Origin: a bacterium HR40
GTDB lineage: Bacteria; Pseudomonadota; Alphaproteobacteria; Geminicoccales; Geminicoccaceae
Length of the DNA stretch: 64,000 bases
Direction: 5' to 3'
Assembly: GCA_002898275.1 (NCBI GenBank)
Contig: BEIQ01000001.1
Span: 923,899-987,898, forward strand
The notes beneath the pieces were generated by a model. That model worked only from the letters and a program-made list of their open reading frames with translations. It searched no databases and was not told where the DNA came from. Below are positions 26,612 to 34,159 of this stretch, in pieces. The position numbers and the translations under genes are program-made. Within the stretch, counting starts at the first letter, position 1. Every line of letters starts with the position of its first letter.

Positions 26612-26947
26612 ATGACAGAAACGGAGACGGAGGCCGCAGCGGCGGGCGCCGCGGGGCAGTCGTCAGCCGGCGCGTGGGAGCCCGCGGAGAAGGCGGATCG
26701 GGTGGTGCTCAACCTGTCGGAACTCTTGTGCGACGAGAACGGCGAGGTGGTGCTCTACAACGACTCCGGTTTCCGGCGGGTGGTGCTGGAAGCCGACGCG
26801 CGTCCCGTGGCCCAGGGCATGGCCGAGCCCCATCTGACCGCGAGCGGCGAACAGGTGGCGGGTTATGCCTACGTCGCCTTCGACAATGGCATGACCTTGT
26901 ACTATCCGCCGGATCTCGAACTGATCGTGGTTCCGGGGCCGGCCTGA
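26612..26947 (+). CDS. hypothetical acidic protein
   Basis: A 111-residue protein that I do not recognise. The first 25 residues are low-complexity Ala/Glu/Gly. The rest looks folded and strand-rich: ADRVVLNLSELLCDENGEVVLYNDSGFRRVVLEADARP, then a YVAFDNGMTLYYPPDLELIVVP tail. It is acidic, with no signal or membrane segment. CAGGAACGAGG lies before the ATG. It has its own 165-base upstream region and ends at a perfect stem shared with the convergent gene. Codon use fits its neighbours, so I take it as a real cytosolic protein. Confidence 0.65.
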   Translation: MTETETEAAAAGAAGQSSAGAWEPAEKADRVVLNLSELLCDENGEVVLYNDSGFRRVVLEADARPVAQGMAEPHLTASGEQVAGYAYVAFDNGMTLYYPPDLELIVVPGPA

Positions 26948-26958
26948 CGGAACCCGCG

Positions 26959-26991
26959 GGCCGGGTGACGGGTGGGCCCCATCACCCGGCC
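26959..26991. terminator. bidirectional stem between two convergent unknown genes
   Basis: GGCCGGGTGA (26959-26968) pairs with TCACCCGGCC (26982-26991) over a 13-base loop. It lies exactly in the 51-base gap between two facing genes and probably ends both transcripts, although no T-run follows on either strand. Confidence 0.5.
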
Positions 26992-26998
26992 GGCGGCA

Positions 26999-27463
26999 TC
27001 AATCCTCTCCATGGTCGAACTCTGCGTCCTCTTCGGCGAGGGCCGCGAGTTTCTCCTCGAGGGCATCGGGCGCATTGCGCAGCTCGAACGGCCGCACCAG
27101 CCTGAGGCGGTCGGCGATCCACAAGAGCACCCGCAGATTGCCGTTGCGCACCTGCCGCTCGAGGTGAGCGTAGACCAGGTCGACCAACCGACGATAGGTC
27201 TCCTCCGGACTTTCGGCGCTCTCCTGGCGGTAGCGGGCGACGAGCTCGGCCACCCCACCCCAGCGCCGGATGCGCGCTCGCAGGGCACGCAGATCGCAGT
27301 CGAGGATCGTCGCCACCTCCCTCTCGTCGAGACCGGCGGCGAGCAAACGCACCACTTCTTGCCGGGGTACGGGTCGGCGGCTGCCCGCCCGCGTCCCCGC
27401 CCTGCCCTGCCCGTCTGGCTTCCTCGTGCCTCGCTCGGCCTTGTCTGCGGGGCGTTTCGGCAT
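26999..27463 (-). CDS. hypothetical helix-turn-helix protein
   Basis: A 154-residue basic-then-acidic protein that I do not recognise. The first 35 residues are Lys/Arg/Gly-rich. Then comes a helix-turn-helix-like stretch (VPRQEVVRLLAAGLDEREVATILDCDLRALRARIRRW), a helical middle with YRRLVDLVYAHLERQVRNGNLRVLLWIADRLRLV, and an acidic tail ending EEDAEFDHGED. GGAG sits seven bases before the ATG. The HTH-plus-helical layout is reminiscent of small terminase-like or resolvase-HTH proteins, but no phage genes are nearby. It is divergent from the hybrid kinase gene. Confidence 0.6.
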   Translation of the reverse strand: MPKRPADKAERGTRKPDGQGRAGTRAGSRRPVPRQEVVRLLAAGLDEREVATILDCDLRALRARIRRWGGVAELVARYRQESAESPEETYRRLVDLVYAHLERQVRNGNLRVLLWIADRLRLVRPFELRNAPDALEEKLAALAEEDAEFDHGED

Positions 27464-27516
27464 GCTCGCACTCCGTTTGCTCGGCGAATCCGCGCCGGTG
27501 GCGCAGCCTGCAGCAT

Positions 27517-27534
27517 ATAGGAAAACTTCCCTAT
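27517..27534. promoter_or_regulatory. inverted repeat in a divergent promoter region
   Basis: ATAGG-AAAACTTC-CCTAT, overlapped by GGAA-AAC-TTCC, lies in an A+T-rich patch between the divergent genes at 27463 and 27624. The symmetry is modest (five-base arms). It could be an operator for either gene. Confidence 0.3.
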
Positions 27535-27623
27535 GTCCAGTCGATTGTCGCCACAGTTGATGTTTTCGACCATGATGATATCAGAGGTTGTGGAGACCGG
27601 CTGCCACGTCCGGAGGCCTCGCG

Positions 27624-29165
27624 GTGACCGCCGCCACCGCTACCCCCGATCTTGACCGCTCCTTTCTCGCCTTCGTCACCCACGACATGCGCGAGCCGCT
27701 CAACGCCGTGGTCGGCATGACTCGCTTGCTCGCCGAAACGCCGCTCGACGCCGAGCAAAAGGGTTACGTGGCGGCGATTGGCGATGCCGCCGAGACCCTG
27801 CTGACGTTGGTGAACGATCTTTTGGACCTCGCGCGGGTGGAAGCCGGACGCCTCGAATTCGCCCGTATCGACTTCGATCTCGCCGACTTCCTCGAACGCC
27901 TCGTCACCCTGCTGCGGCCGACCGCCGAAGCCCAGGGCGCCCGTCTCGAGCTCGCCCTTCTTCCCGGGCTGCCGGCGCGGGTGCGGGCCGACCCCGCGCG
28001 GTTGCGCCAAATCCTCCTCAATCTCCTCGGCAATGCGGTGAAATATGGGGGCCCCTGTACCATCCGCCTCGATGTCGCCGCCGTCGGCCGTGGCGAGGTC
28101 GAGTTCCGGGTGATCGACCACGGACCCGGCATGTCGCAGGAGACCCTCGCCCGGCTGTTCGAGCCGTGGCGCCGGGGCCCCGAGGAACGGGCGGGTGGGC
28201 CAACGGGAAGCGGACTGGGCATGCTCCTCGCGCGCCGGCTGGTCGAGGCCATGGGGGGAAGCATGACCGTGGAAAGCCGCGAGGGTGCCGGCACCCGCGT
28301 GACAGTGCGGCTCGTCCTGCCAGAGGCTCCGGCCCTGCCTCCACCTGCAACGACGGCTGCGGCGTCGCGCCTCCGGGTGCTGCTGGTCGATCCGCAGCCG
28401 CGGACCCGGCTGCGGGATGCCGCCTTGTTGCGCGGCTTCGGTGCCGAGGTCGAGGCAGTATCCGACCTTGCCGAGGCGCGACGGCTTTTGGCCGGGGCTT
28501 CGCCGCATCTGCCGGACATCGTGCTGCTCGATCGCGATGCGGCGGGCGAACTGTTCACGACCTTCGGCCAGGAGCTGCGGGCTCTGCCGGGCGGCGAGCG
28601 CATCCGCCTCGTCCTGCTGTCGGCCGCCGGTCTGCGGGGCGACGCCGATCGCGCCCGCGCCGCCGGTTACGACGCCTTCCTCGGCAAGCCGCTGAGCGCC
28701 CGCCAACTCGAGGCTTGCCTGGTGGCGCTCGCTCGCGGCCGGCCGCCTAGCCTGCTCACCGCCCACGAGCTCGAAGCTGTCGCAGGTCCACCGCTCACCA
28801 TTCTCGTCGCCGACGACAATCCGGTGAACCTCCGGTTGCTGTCGGTGATGCTCGGGCGCCTCGGACATCGCGTGCTCGAGGCGTCGGATGGTCAGGAGGC
28901 GCTCGCCCTGTTCGAGCGCGAGCCGGTCGATCTCGTGCTCCTCGATGTCCAAATGCCGGTCCTCGACGGGCTCGCCACCGTCGCCCGCATCCGCGCCCAC
29001 CCCGATCCGGCGAAGGCCGCCACTCCGGTCGTGGCGGTCACCGCGAATGCCCTAGCGGAGGACGTCGTCGCCTATCGCCGAGCCGGCATGGACGATTGTC
29101 TCGCCAAGCCGATCGACCGCCTGGCGCTCGGGCGAGTCTTGGCGTCCTGTCGGCGGTCTGGGTAA
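27624..29165 (+). CDS. cytosolic hybrid histidine kinase with two receiver domains
   Basis: Two-component signalling protein of 513 residues. It starts almost directly with a HisKA domain (phosphorylatable His20 in FVTHDMREPLNAVVGM). The HATPase domain carries NLLGNAVKYGG, DHGPGMS and SGLGMLLARRLVEAMGG. A first receiver has phosphoacceptor candidate Asp303 (VLLDRDA), and a second, canonical receiver has DDNPVN and Asp441 in VLLDVQMPVLDG. There is no sensor or membrane domain, so the input is probably another protein. The GTG start follows GGAGG at seven bases; a TTG at 27588 would add 12 residues. It lies directly upstream of the pilus operon, which has its own promoter candidate. Confidence 0.88.
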   Translation: MTAATATPDLDRSFLAFVTHDMREPLNAVVGMTRLLAETPLDAEQKGYVAAIGDAAETLLTLVNDLLDLARVEAGRLEFARIDFDLADFLERLVTLLRPTAEAQGARLELALLPGLPARVRADPARLRQILLNLLGNAVKYGGPCTIRLDVAAVGRGEVEFRVIDHGPGMSQETLARLFEPWRRGPEERAGGPTGSGLGMLLARRLVEAMGGSMTVESREGAGTRVTVRLVLPEAPALPPPATTAAASRLRVLLVDPQPRTRLRDAALLRGFGAEVEAVSDLAEARRLLAGASPHLPDIVLLDRDAAGELFTTFGQELRALPGGERIRLVLLSAAGLRGDADRARAAGYDAFLGKPLSARQLEACLVALARGRPPSLLTAHELEAVAGPPLTILVADDNPVNLRLLSVMLGRLGHRVLEASDGQEALALFEREPVDLVLLDVQMPVLDGLATVARIRAHPDPAKAATPVVAVTANALAEDVVAYRRAGMDDCLAKPIDRLALGRVLASCRRSG

Positions 29166-29174
29166 ATCTTCCCC

Positions 29175-29202
29175 TTTACGTTAATTTTCTGCTACGTATT
29201 CT
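29175..29202 (+). promoter_or_regulatory. candidate promoter of the chaperone-usher pilus operon
   Basis: TTTACG (29175-29180), a 16-base spacer, then TATTCT (29197-29202), in the most A+T-rich patch of the area. A transcript would start near 29209, about 25 bases before the first pilin ATG. Each hexamer matches the consensus in four of six positions. Confidence 0.45.
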
Positions 29203-29233
29203 ACTCCTGGTTGTTCGCACAGGAGTCCTCGGC

Positions 29234-29725
29234 ATGCCCCATGGTCGGAGGGCAACTGTCGCGGCGTGGTTGATGGCCTTGACGCTGCTCGGCGCCGGAG
29301 CTGCCCTGGCCGCGACCACCACCGCCACCCTCACGGTCACCGCGACGGTGCGCAGCGGCTGTTCGGTCGACAACGCCACTCTCGATTTTGGCACCTATAC
29401 GTCGGGCCAGACCACCGATCTCGATTCGACCGGTTCGCTGCGTCTGCGCAACTGCCAAGGAAGCGCCCCGATCGTCGTGGAACTGGGCCCTGGCGGCTCC
29501 GGGAATGTCAGCGACCGGCGTATGAGCAGCGGCAACAATTCCCTCCGCTACCAGCTTTACCGGGACAGCGCGCGCTCGCAGGTGTGGGGGACGGGCACCA
29601 ACGCCGCCCAGTTCCAAGTGCTCAATGCCGACACTCAGGTGCAGGTCTTCGGTCGCATCCCGAAGAGTCAAACCGTACCCGCGGGGACCTACGCCGACAC
29701 GGTGACCATCACGGTGACCTTCTAG
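29234..29725 (+). CDS. spore coat U domain pilin (major subunit candidate, Csu-type)
   Basis: Secreted SCPU-domain protein, the subunit type of archaic chaperone-usher pili. The 163-residue precursor has a signal peptide ending ALAA. The mature chain opens with ATLTVTATVRSGCSVDN (the donor-strand candidate and first Cys), continues with LRLRNCQGSAPIVVEL (second Cys), NNSLRYQLYRDSARSQVWG, and closes with the terminal strand YADTVTITVTF. AGGAG lies eight bases before the ATG. As first gene of the operon it is the likely main pilin. Confidence 0.88.
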   Translation: MPHGRRATVAAWLMALTLLGAGAALAATTTATLTVTATVRSGCSVDNATLDFGTYTSGQTTDLDSTGSLRLRNCQGSAPIVVELGPGGSGNVSDRRMSSGNNSLRYQLYRDSARSQVWGTGTNAAQFQVLNADTQVQVFGRIPKSQTVPAGTYADTVTITVTF

Positions 29726-29727
29726 GG

Positions 29728-30462
29728 ATGTGGCGCGTCGCGCGACTGGCGGGGCTGTTGGTGGTGGCGGTCCTCCTGACTGGCGGAGGACGGCCGGGCG
29801 GATCCGCGGCTGTCGCCGCCTCCCTCACCGTCGTCCCGACCCGGGTCGTGCTCGAGGGAGACCGCCGCACCGCGAGTCTCGTCGTGCGCAATGGCGGCAG
29901 CGCACCGGTGCTCGTGCGCGTGGAAACGCTCCGCTGGATTCGGGCCGTACCCTCGATCGCCACCGAACCCGACCGCGAGCTCATTGCCGTGCCACCGGTC
30001 TTCCGGTTGCCGCCGGGGGGCGAGCAGACGATCCGCATCGGACTGCGGCAGATGCCGCCGTTGGAGCGCGAGCAGACCTATCGCCTCCTGGTGAGCGAGG
30101 TTCCGACCGAGGAGCCGAAACCCCGCGGTGGGGTGCAACTCGCCCTGAGGTTCAGCATACCGGTCTTCGTCCAACCGGCGGGCGTCGCACCGCGGCTCGA
30201 GGCCGCGCTCAGCCGCGAGCGCGATCGGCTCGCCGTCGTCCTGCACAATCGCGGCAGCGCCCACGCCCGGGTGAACCGCTTGCGGATCGCGCGCGCCGGG
30301 CGGGGCGACAGGTTGGGCGAGGCGGATCCCGGCTATTTGCTGGCCGGCGAGAGCCGGGTCGTCGAGCTGTCCGAACCCCTGCCGGTCGGCACGGTACTCG
30401 AAGTGGAGGTCGAGACGGAGGGTGGCACACGATCGTTCGAGCTGGTGGTGGCTGACGGCTAG
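29728..30462 (+). CDS. periplasmic pilus chaperone (PapD/CsuC-like)
   Basis: Periplasmic chaperone that holds pilin subunits by donor-strand complementation and delivers them to the usher. The 244-residue precursor has a signal segment (LAGLLVVAVLLTGGG). The N-terminal Ig-like domain carries SLTVVPTRVVLEGDRRTASLVVRN and PPVFRLPPGGEQTIRIGL, then REQTYRLLVSEVP, the chaperone G1/F1 pattern. A second domain is shown by LHNRGSAHARV. The ATG is two bases after the pilin stop. It overlaps the usher gene by 41 bases, a compact arrangement that implies coupled translation. Confidence 0.88.
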   Translation: MWRVARLAGLLVVAVLLTGGGRPGGSAAVAASLTVVPTRVVLEGDRRTASLVVRNGGSAPVLVRVETLRWIRAVPSIATEPDRELIAVPPVFRLPPGGEQTIRIGLRQMPPLEREQTYRLLVSEVPTEEPKPRGGVQLALRFSIPVFVQPAGVAPRLEAALSRERDRLAVVLHNRGSAHARVNRLRIARAGRGDRLGEADPGYLLAGESRVVELSEPLPVGTVLEVEVETEGGTRSFELVVADG

Positions 30463-33229
30463 CCTGCTCGCCTCGGTCGTCGGGACCGCCGCCTGGTGGT
30501 CGGCGGTCAAACCGGCGGCCGGGCAGGGAGCGGAGCTCCACTCGGAGATCCCGGAAGCGCTCCTCCGCCGCCTCGGCGAGCGTCGGGCACGACACCGACT
30601 GGCCGTGGCCGCGGCCAGGCCTGCCATCCCGCCGATCTCCTCGCTGGCGCAGCCCCTGCCGTTGCCTCCCTCATCCTCGGAGCCTCGGCGCGACGGCGAG
30701 AAGACCTACCTCGCGCCGGAGGATCCCGTCCTCGGCGCGCCGCCCCCGCACGCGCCAGCGGCGCCGGAATCGCAAAGCAGTCAGGGCCATCCTTCTTCCC
30801 TGCCCCCTTCGGCGGTCTCGAGCGAGCCGGACTCGGGTGCTGGCGAGACCAAGCTGGCGGGAGAAGCCGCAGCCGCCTCGCGCTCGGCTACGGCCGTGGT
30901 GTCGCCCGCAGCCGACGACCGTCCGCTGGCGACCGTCGAGCCGGCGGCGGGACCGCCCCTCACGCCCCGCCGCGATCCCTTGGACCTGCCGCTGCGCGAG
31001 GAGGAGCGATGGCAGGAATGGCTGCTGGCTGTGAAGCTCAATGGCCTCGAGGTGAGCAGCGGCACCCTCGTCATCCGCGATCGGGCGACCGGTCGTGTCG
31101 CTGTTCCGGTCGAGGAAATCCGCCGATGGCGCATCCGGATCGAGCAGGATCGCATCCTCACCTTCCAAGGAACGCCCTGGTATCCGCTCGACGCTTTGAC
31201 CGAGGCCCGGATCGAGATCGACGAGGCCGGACTGCAACTGCGACTCGCGGTCCCGCCGGAGCTGTTCGAGCCCACGGTCATCGACGGTGCCGCGCCGCCT
31301 CCAGCCACGCTGGGGGGTGCCCCAGCGATGGGGTTCTTCCTCGACTACGACCTCGTCTACGAGGCCGGCGAGCGCGCGCGGGAGATGCTCGACGGGCTCG
31401 CGGAATTCGGGCTGTTCGGGAAACTTGGGGCCCTGCTCTCGAGCGTGGTGCTGCGCGACGTCCCCGACGACCCCGAACTCGACCGGCTCGAGACCACTTT
31501 TCTGCGCGACTTTCGCGACACGCGCACGAGCCTGCGCCTCGGGGATAGCCTCACCGCCGGTGGCAGTTTCGCGCGCTCGGTCCGCTTTGGCGGCATCCAG
31601 TTCGGCACCAATTTCGCCACCGACCCGGAGTTCGTCGCCTTCCCCCTGCCGGTGATCGGCGGCTTCGCGGAACAGCCCTCGACCATCGAAGTCTTGGTGG
31701 ACGGCGTCCGTCAGCTCACCGAGCGGGTGCCGCCCGGACCGTTCACCATTCCCCAGGTGCCGGTCGTGACCGGTGCCGGCGAGATCCAGATCAAGGTCAC
31801 CGACCTGCTCGGTCGCGAGCGGCTCGTCACCCAGTCTTACTACGTTTCTCCCCGGCTCCTGCGTGCCGGGGTGCACGACTTTTCTTACGAAGCCGGCTTC
31901 GAGCGCGAGGCGTTCGGCGAAGGGAGCTTCGACTATGGCTCCCCCTTCCTCGCCGCTACCCATCGCTATGGCTTCAGCGACGAGGCGACGGGCGAGCTGC
32001 ATTTCGAGGCGGAGCCGGACCGGATCGCTGCGATCTTGGGTGGCGGGCTCCGGGTCGGATCCTTCGGGGTGCTCACCGGCGGCATCGGCGGCAGCGCCGG
32101 CGACCGCGGACCTGGTGGCTTCCTGCAAGCCGCGTGGGAATATGTCGGACGCAGCTTCGATGTCGGATTGCGCAGCCGATGGCTGGGATCCGATCTCGAA
32201 CTCCTCGGCGAGAGCCGGCGGATCGAGCGCACCGACGCCGCCAATCTCGGACTGCGGATCGGCGAGAACGCCCATCTCGGCCTTCTGCTCTCGCACCAGG
32301 TCCGACGCGACGACCGAGACGTGCTTGCCGGCAGCCTGAGCTTCAGCAAGCCGCTCGGCCCCGGCTCGCTCATCCTGAGCGCGGCCGCTCTCTTCCAGCC
32401 CGACCGGGATCTGGCCTTCACCCTCTCCTACACGCTGCCGTTCGCCCATTACCGCTCGGCTACGACCCAGCTCGATGTGCGGCAGGAGCGCGTACGTGCC
32501 CGCGCCCAGTTCCGGCAGGGGCGCGGCGCCTCCGATCTCGGCCTGGATTGGCGGGTCGCGGGAGAGGTCGGGCACGACCCGCGGTTCCTCGATGCTCGCC
32601 TCTCGTGGCAGGGACACCGCGGCGAGCTCGAGCTCGAGGCGGTCGCCGACGAGGATGGGGCCGACCTCCGCCTGGGTGCGGCCGGGACACTCGCCGCCAT
32701 CGACGGCCGCACCCTGCTCACCCGCCGCATCGGTCGGGCCTTCGGCTTGGTGCGCGTTCCCGGCTACCCGAACGTCCGCGTCTATCTCGACAATCGCGAG
32801 GTCGGCCGCACCGACGCGCGGGGCGAGCTGCTCGTGCCTGGGCTGCAACCGTGGAACGTGAACCGGCTGCGGCTCGAACTCGACGACCTGCCGGTGGGCG
32901 CCTTGCCCGAGACCGCCGAGCTCGCGGTGGTGCCGGCGGACCGGGGTGCGGTGGTGGCCGAGTTCCGCATCCGCGGCGGTCACCTCGCCACCGCCCGGCT
33001 GCTCGCCGCCGACGGCCAGCCCCTGCCGGCAGGGCTCGAGCTCACCGCCGACGGTGTCACAGCGGTGGTGGCGGATGAAGGCTTCGCCCAGATCACCGGC
33101 CTCGGCCGCGATCCGGTCGAGGTGCGCGGCGTCGATGCCAGGGGTACGAACCACCTCTGCCGCCTGCCCGGCACCAGCGGCGACGATCCGCTACCGGATC
33201 TCGGAGAAGTCCGATGCACGGCAACGTGA
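30422..33229 (+). CDS. outer-membrane usher, archaic (Csu) type, with long N-terminal extension
   Basis: Beta-barrel pore that assembles and secretes the pilus. The 935-residue product begins at a GTG inside the chaperone gene. After a signal-anchor-like start (WWWLTASLLASVVGTAAWW) comes about 150 residues rich in Pro, Ala and Ser. The usher N-terminal domain follows near residue 200 (LLAVKLNGLEVSSGTLVIR). The barrel and plug region has TTFLRDFRDTRTSLRLGDSL, FGGIQFGTNFATDPEF, LPVIGGFAEQPSTIEVLVDG and GAGEIQIKVTDLLGRE. C-terminal carboxypeptidase-like domains carry RVPGYPNVRVYLDNREVGRTDARGE. The long linker before the N-domain is unusual. Confidence 0.9.
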   Translation: MAHDRSSWWWLTASLLASVVGTAAWWSAVKPAAGQGAELHSEIPEALLRRLGERRARHRLAVAAARPAIPPISSLAQPLPLPPSSSEPRRDGEKTYLAPEDPVLGAPPPHAPAAPESQSSQGHPSSLPPSAVSSEPDSGAGETKLAGEAAAASRSATAVVSPAADDRPLATVEPAAGPPLTPRRDPLDLPLREEERWQEWLLAVKLNGLEVSSGTLVIRDRATGRVAVPVEEIRRWRIRIEQDRILTFQGTPWYPLDALTEARIEIDEAGLQLRLAVPPELFEPTVIDGAAPPPATLGGAPAMGFFLDYDLVYEAGERAREMLDGLAEFGLFGKLGALLSSVVLRDVPDDPELDRLETTFLRDFRDTRTSLRLGDSLTAGGSFARSVRFGGIQFGTNFATDPEFVAFPLPVIGGFAEQPSTIEVLVDGVRQLTERVPPGPFTIPQVPVVTGAGEIQIKVTDLLGRERLVTQSYYVSPRLLRAGVHDFSYEAGFEREAFGEGSFDYGSPFLAATHRYGFSDEATGELHFEAEPDRIAAILGGGLRVGSFGVLTGGIGGSAGDRGPGGFLQAAWEYVGRSFDVGLRSRWLGSDLELLGESRRIERTDAANLGLRIGENAHLGLLLSHQVRRDDRDVLAGSLSFSKPLGPGSLILSAAALFQPDRDLAFTLSYTLPFAHYRSATTQLDVRQERVRARAQFRQGRGASDLGLDWRVAGEVGHDPRFLDARLSWQGHRGELELEAVADEDGADLRLGAAGTLAAIDGRTLLTRRIGRAFGLVRVPGYPNVRVYLDNREVGRTDARGELLVPGLQPWNVNRLRLELDDLPVGALPETAELAVVPADRGAVVAEFRIRGGHLATARLLAADGQPLPAGLELTADGVTAVVADEGFAQITGLGRDPVEVRGVDARGTNHLCRLPGTSGDDPLPDLGEVRCTAT

Positions 33230-33651
33230 CCGTCCTTCTCCTCGCCCTCTTTGTCGCCCTGAGGGTGACCGTTGACGCTCGGGCCTGCACCGTCGACGTT
33301 TCCCCGGTCAGCTTCGGCACCGTCGATCTCGACCGCATCAATCGTTCGAACGGGCGCATCGACCTCGAATGTCCGGTCGACACCACGGCGGAGATCGCCA
33401 TCTCGGGCCAAAGCGTCGGCAGTCTGCGCGCCATGAGCGGTCCGGGTGGCCATCTCCTCTACTATCAGCTCGCGGCCGATTCCGGCTTCCGGCGGCCGTG
33501 GGGCGATGGCGGCAGCAGCGGCGATCCCGTGCGCGTCGGCCTGTACGCCGGACAGCGCGTGAGGGTTCCGGTCTACGGTGTGGTGCCGGCGCAACCCGGT
33601 GTGCCCGAAGGCGATTACAGCGATCAGCTGGTCGTCACGATAACCTATTGA
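33214..33651 (+). CDS. spore coat U domain protein (minor or tip pilin candidate)
   Basis: A second SCPU-domain subunit, 145 residues, with a signal peptide ending near VDARA. The mature part has CTVDVSPVSFGTVDLDRIN, IDLECPVDTTAEIAISG, LLYYQLAADSGFRRPWGDG and the terminal strand YSDQLVVTITY. The gene overlaps the usher by 16 bases and ends the operon. In Csu systems the last gene (CsuE) encodes a two-domain tip adhesin. Here it is a single, short domain, so either the tip is simplified or this protein is a terminating subunit. Confidence 0.83.
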   Translation: MHGNVTVLLLALFVALRVTVDARACTVDVSPVSFGTVDLDRINRSNGRIDLECPVDTTAEIAISGQSVGSLRAMSGPGGHLLYYQLAADSGFRRPWGDGGSSGDPVRVGLYAGQRVRVPVYGVVPAQPGVPEGDYSDQLVVTITY

Positions 33652-33737
33652 CGCGGAAGCAATCCGCACCGGCCGTCGGCGATCACGGTAAATTCCCGCG
33701 AAAGACTCGCACCCCCGCTGATGCTAAGGAAGAGCGT

Positions 33738-33758
33738 GCTTCCCGGTCTCGGGGAAGC
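33738..33758 (+). terminator. hairpin after the pilus operon
   Basis: GCTTCCC (33738-33744) pairs with GGGAAGC (33752-33758) over a 7-base loop, between the last pilin gene and the small secreted-protein gene. There is no T-run, so it may only reduce read-through. Confidence 0.35.
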
Positions 33759-33778
33759 CAAGAAGGGAGTGAACGCCC

Positions 33779-34060
33779 ATGCGGGTGCGATGGCCGTGGT
33801 TCGGACGGGTTGCGAGCGGGTGCGCGACACTGTCCCTCCTGATGGGAATGGCAGCTGGGCCGCTCGAAGCGGCATCGACGAGGGGAACGCTCGGCGTGCG
33901 GGTGGTGGTGGTGTCGCCGTGTCCCGGCGCCGCCCTTTGCGGTACGCTGGCACCCGGCGGCACCGCGGCGGGAGCGACGAGCCTACCCATGTCTTCTCTG
34001 CCGCTCGTCGTCTACACCGAGACCCATGGGACGCTCGTGATCCGCACCCTCGTCTTCTGA
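33779..34060 (+). CDS. small secreted protein, possible reduced pilin-like domain
   Basis: A 93-residue precursor with a clear signal peptide (CATLSLLMGMAAGPLEAAS). The mature part of about 60 residues begins with RGTLGVRVVVVSPC and ends with HGTLVIRTLVF. These two strands resemble the first and last strands of the two SCPU pilins encoded just upstream, with the middle of the domain missing. It has two cysteines. GGGAG precedes the ATG. I do not recognise a family; a pilus accessory or degenerate pilin is my best guess. Confidence 0.6.
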   Translation: MRVRWPWFGRVASGCATLSLLMGMAAGPLEAASTRGTLGVRVVVVSPCPGAALCGTLAPGGTAAGATSLPMSSLPLVVYTETHGTLVIRTLVF

Positions 34061-34159
34061 GGGACGCAGCGCGCACGGGACGCAGACAGCTCCAGGTTGC
34101 GCACGCCCACGGGCTGGAAACGGAACAGTGGTCGGGGTACCCTGCTCGCGCAGCGTCGG

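Noticed and set aside
30671-33154. An 827-codon minus-strand frame opposite the usher gene
   Set aside because: The usher reading is supported by motifs, a signal region and operon context; the antisense frame has none.
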